Origin: Cichorium intybus
Taxonomy: Eukaryota; Streptophyta; Magnoliopsida; Asterales; Asteraceae
Direction of reading: 5' to 3'
Assembly (NCBI GenBank): GCA_023525715.1
Contig: CM042017.1
Location: 75,936,166 to 76,000,165, forward strand
Length of the DNA stretch: 64,000 nt
The translations under genes were made by a program, and so were the position numbers. The notes below the pieces were generated by a model that saw only the letters and a list, made by a program, of their open reading frames with translations, did no database searches and had not been told where the DNA came from. This document shows positions 61,532 through 64,000 of the stretch, piece after piece. The stretch's first letter is position 1; the number at the start of each line of letters is the position of its first letter.

Positions 61532-64000
61532 ATGCGAACTAGAAGTGGTCAAGGATCGTATGCGGAAAATCCAGATCCTAATGCAAGACCTCCTATTCCT
61601 CCTCGACCGCCCCAAGCCCTTGATGATGACAATTCTAGGGGTGAGGCTAATCCACCTCCATTGACCTTGGAGGCAATCCAGAAGTTATTACACGACTCTC
61701 AATTACAAACCAGACAAGAAATGACTCGCCTTCTAGATGAACGATTAGGCGAAAGATCTAAATCACAAAATGAAGATAGTGAGAAAAGTGTGGCTCCTGA
61801 GGGTACCAACCCAACACAGAATTCTTCTCAGGGAGACTCTTCTTCCAAATCGCAGCCACAGTTCAAGACTAAAGGGGCGTGTACTTTTAAGGACTTTATG
61901 TCCTGTCGGCCCAAGGAGTTCAACGGGGAGATGGACCCGCGAATAACTATTCGATGGGTGACTGAAATGGAACAAGTTCTTCGCATCTGCCGTTGTGAAG
62001 AGGATATGAAGGTAGGATTTGCTTCTCAAATGCTAAAGGCGGAAGCTCTTAATTGGTGGAATACTCTCCGCCGAACCAAGGGAAGTGAGTTTATTGATGC
62101 GTTGTCTTGGGAGGAGTTTGTTCAGCGGTTGAAAGGCAAGTTCTGTTCAGCTAGGCATCGGGAGAACTTGGCCAATGAATTCTTTGCTCTTGCAAAGGAA
62201 AAACAGACAGTTGATGAGTACACTAAAAAGTTTTGTGAGATGTTGCCGTTTTTGGAAGATACATTACCGACTGAGGCTGGAAGGATAAATCGGTATGTCA
62301 ATGGGTTGCCGGGGGACTACTCATTGGAAGTTGGCAAAGCTACTACTCTCGATGAAGCCATTAAATCTGCGGCTAGAGTTAAGAGTATGATAGAGAAAAA
62401 GGCCAAGGAACGACAAGCTTTTGGGGAGAAGCGAAAGTCTTCAGGAATCTCTGGAGCAAACAAGAAGAGTCGTTTTTCATCGGGGTTTTCTAAGCAAAGT
62501 GAGGTTAAAGAATGTAAGAAGTATGGAAAGAGGCACAGTGGAGAATGCAAGAAGGGCACTAGTGGGTGCTACAAATGTGGTCTTCCGGGCCACCAAGCCA
62601 AAGATTGCAAAGTGAAAGATGTTAGCGAAGTGGAATGCTACAACTGCCACGAAAAAGGCCATTACAGTACCAATTGTCCAAAGAAGAAGAATGAAACATT
62701 AGTTTCCACTGCAAGTAATAAAAAGACGGAGCCGGCAAAGACGAAAGGGAGAGCGTTTCAGATGACCCTAGAAGAGGCCAAAGAGGATCAGGACGTGGTG
62801 GCAGGTACACTCATTGTAAACTCACAACCTGCTTATGTTCTTTTTTATTCTGGAGCACATTTCTCTTTTGTGTCCCATGAATTTCGTGAGCGTCTGAATA
62901 TACCAATGAAACCGTTAGATGATACTTGTGTAATAGAAGTCGCGAATGGAGAGTTAGTTACGGTACGTCATGTGTATGAGAAATGTCCAATTGAGATTAA
63001 TGGGCGAATCTTAAAGGCTGATTTGTTACCTATCGGGATTAAAGGATTCGATATTGTTATTGGGATGGATTGGCTCGGAACTCATAATGCTAAAATCCTC
63101 TGCGAAAAACGAATGGTATCGATCAAATTGCCTGATGGTAGCAAAGTCTACATATATGGGGAACGTCGGAAGAACATGCAAAGTCTCATTACTGCTATTA
63201 AGGCCCGTAAATGCATCCATAAAGGGTGTGAATCGTTTATCGCTTATGTGATGAATGCGAAGAAAGAGAAGCAGAAGATGGAGGATATAAAGGTGGTTAA
63301 TGAATTCCCTGAAGTTTTTCCTGATGACTTACCTGGGTTACCACCCATTAGGCAAGTCGAATTTCGCATTGACCTGGTCCCTGGAGCAAGTCCCATTGCT
63401 CGTGCGCCATACCGTCTTGCTCCTACAGAGATGAGAGAACTTATGTCTCAGTTGCAAGAACTTCTCGACAAGGGATTTATTCGTCCCAGCTTTTCTCCTT
63501 GGGGAGCTCAAGTGTTATTTGTCAAGAAGAAGGATGGTACCATGCGTATGTGTATAGATTATCGTGAGCTCAATAAGGTGACAATCAAGAATCGATACCC
63601 TTTGCCACGAATTGATGATTTATTCGATCAGTTGCAGGGAGCTAGTTATTTCTCTAAAATTGATCTTCGTTCTGGATATCATCAAGTACGGGTGAAGGAT
63701 GAAGATGTATGCAAGACTGCATTCCGAACTAGATATGGTCACTATGAATTTTTAGTGATGCCATTCGGCCTCACTAATGCCCCAGCTGTGTTTATGGACC
63801 TTATGAATAGGGTCTGTAAACCTTTTCTTGACAAATTTGTTATCGTTTTCATCGACGATATTCTGGTTTATTCGAAAAGTGAAGCGGAGCATGAAGTGCA
63901 CTTACGTGAAGTGTTGTGTACTTTGAAGAATGAACAGTTATACGCGAAGTTGTCAAAGTGTGACTTTTGGTTGCGGGAAGTTCAATTTCTGGGTCATGTT
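61532..64000 (+). CDS. Ty3/gypsy gag-pol polyprotein, partial (runs off the window)
   Basis: Open for 823 codons from ATG (MRTRSGQGSYAENP) to the last base. Order: retrotransposon gag domain (about 118-230: FKDFMSCRPKEFNG, WWNTLR, EFFALAK); CCHC zinc knuckles at C346 (CYKCGLPGHQAKDC) and C369 (CYNCHEKGHYSTNC); an upstream knuckle is damaged (C328..Y331 where Cys is expected); aspartic protease region with 'LFYSGAHFSF', where the catalytic Asp of the usual DSGA is Tyr439; reverse transcriptase from about 590 with FPDDLPGLPP, MCIDYRELN, and the catalytic FIDD at residues 774-776. RNase H, integrase and any chromodomain would lie beyond the window. The frame has no stop, but the protease change should prevent self-processing, so it may be a recently inactivated copy or depend on another copy. 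Confidence 0.9.
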   Translation, partial: MRTRSGQGSYAENPDPNARPPIPPRPPQALDDDNSRGEANPPPLTLEAIQKLLHDSQLQTRQEMTRLLDERLGERSKSQNEDSEKSVAPEGTNPTQNSSQGDSSSKSQPQFKTKGACTFKDFMSCRPKEFNGEMDPRITIRWVTEMEQVLRICRCEEDMKVGFASQMLKAEALNWWNTLRRTKGSEFIDALSWEEFVQRLKGKFCSARHRENLANEFFALAKEKQTVDEYTKKFCEMLPFLEDTLPTEAGRINRYVNGLPGDYSLEVGKATTLDEAIKSAARVKSMIEKKAKERQAFGEKRKSSGISGANKKSRFSSGFSKQSEVKECKKYGKRHSGECKKGTSGCYKCGLPGHQAKDCKVKDVSEVECYNCHEKGHYSTNCPKKKNETLVSTASNKKTEPAKTKGRAFQMTLEEAKEDQDVVAGTLIVNSQPAYVLFYSGAHFSFVSHEFRERLNIPMKPLDDTCVIEVANGELVTVRHVYEKCPIEINGRILKADLLPIGIKGFDIVIGMDWLGTHNAKILCEKRMVSIKLPDGSKVYIYGERRKNMQSLITAIKARKCIHKGCESFIAYVMNAKKEKQKMEDIKVVNEFPEVFPDDLPGLPPIRQVEFRIDLVPGASPIARAPYRLAPTEMRELMSQLQELLDKGFIRPSFSPWGAQVLFVKKKDGTMRMCIDYRELNKVTIKNRYPLPRIDDLFDQLQGASYFSKIDLRSGYHQVRVKDEDVCKTAFRTRYGHYEFLVMPFGLTNAPAVFMDLMNRVCKPFLDKFVIVFIDDILVYSKSEAEHEVHLREVLCTLKNEQLYAKLSKCDFWLREVQFLGHV

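Overview
This is a stretch of plant nuclear DNA, most likely from an eudicot and probably from Asteraceae. The base composition is AT-rich, the true genes have many short introns with GT/AG borders, and most of the window is layered transposable elements (Athila, Tekay, Copia and Tat/Retand-like LTR elements, LINE, SINE, hAT, CACTA, MULE, Harbinger-like, Helitron). The Asteraceae placement is an inference from the style of the MULE and Harbinger-like relics. There are no bacterial features, operons or CRISPR arrays.

Host genes. Only two host genes look functional. They are paralogous 12-exon genes on the minus strand for a sulfite exporter TauE/SafE family membrane protein, at 364-5728 (479 aa) and 50752-56316 (481 aa). 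Every exon except the last has the same length in both copies, every splice border follows GT/AG, and both reading frames are open. They are a direct duplication now separated by about 45 kb of inserted elements. Their introns carry different insertions (two MITEs in copy 1, one TIR element in copy 2) and share a (TTCTG)n tract near the acceptor of exon 3.

Layout. 1-5728: first TauE/SafE gene. 5.9-10.1 kb: SINE, hAT relic, microsatellites, and a CACTA right end with a broken Ulp1-like protease. 10.3-13.1 kb: SINE and a TIR element with TA microsatellites. 13.1-17.1 kb: LINE fragment and solo LTRs. 17.1-30.6 kb: a rearranged Athila complex (solo LTR, truncated LTR, a pol-less internal region with two long ORFs, 3' LTR) with two copies of a long Tekay-type LTR. 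30.6-35.0 kb: MULE and Harbinger-like relics and a TIR element. 35.2-about 49.9 kb: a Helitron-like segment on the minus strand carrying exon fragments of several host genes, interrupted by a very young pol-less Copia element (40469-48662) whose 3' end is tandemly duplicated. 50.4-56.6 kb: second TauE/SafE gene. 57.6-58.5 kb: Tat/Retand-like LTR relic. 58980-64000: a Tekay-type Ty3/gypsy element with an open gag-pol frame that runs off the window.

The main interest lies in three places: how the retroelements were rearranged (two cases of tandem duplication with microhomology at LTR junctions), the Helitron gene-fragment collection, and CpG-dense palindromic clusters that recur in unrelated LTR families. 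All homology calls come from reading translated sequence, without any database search.
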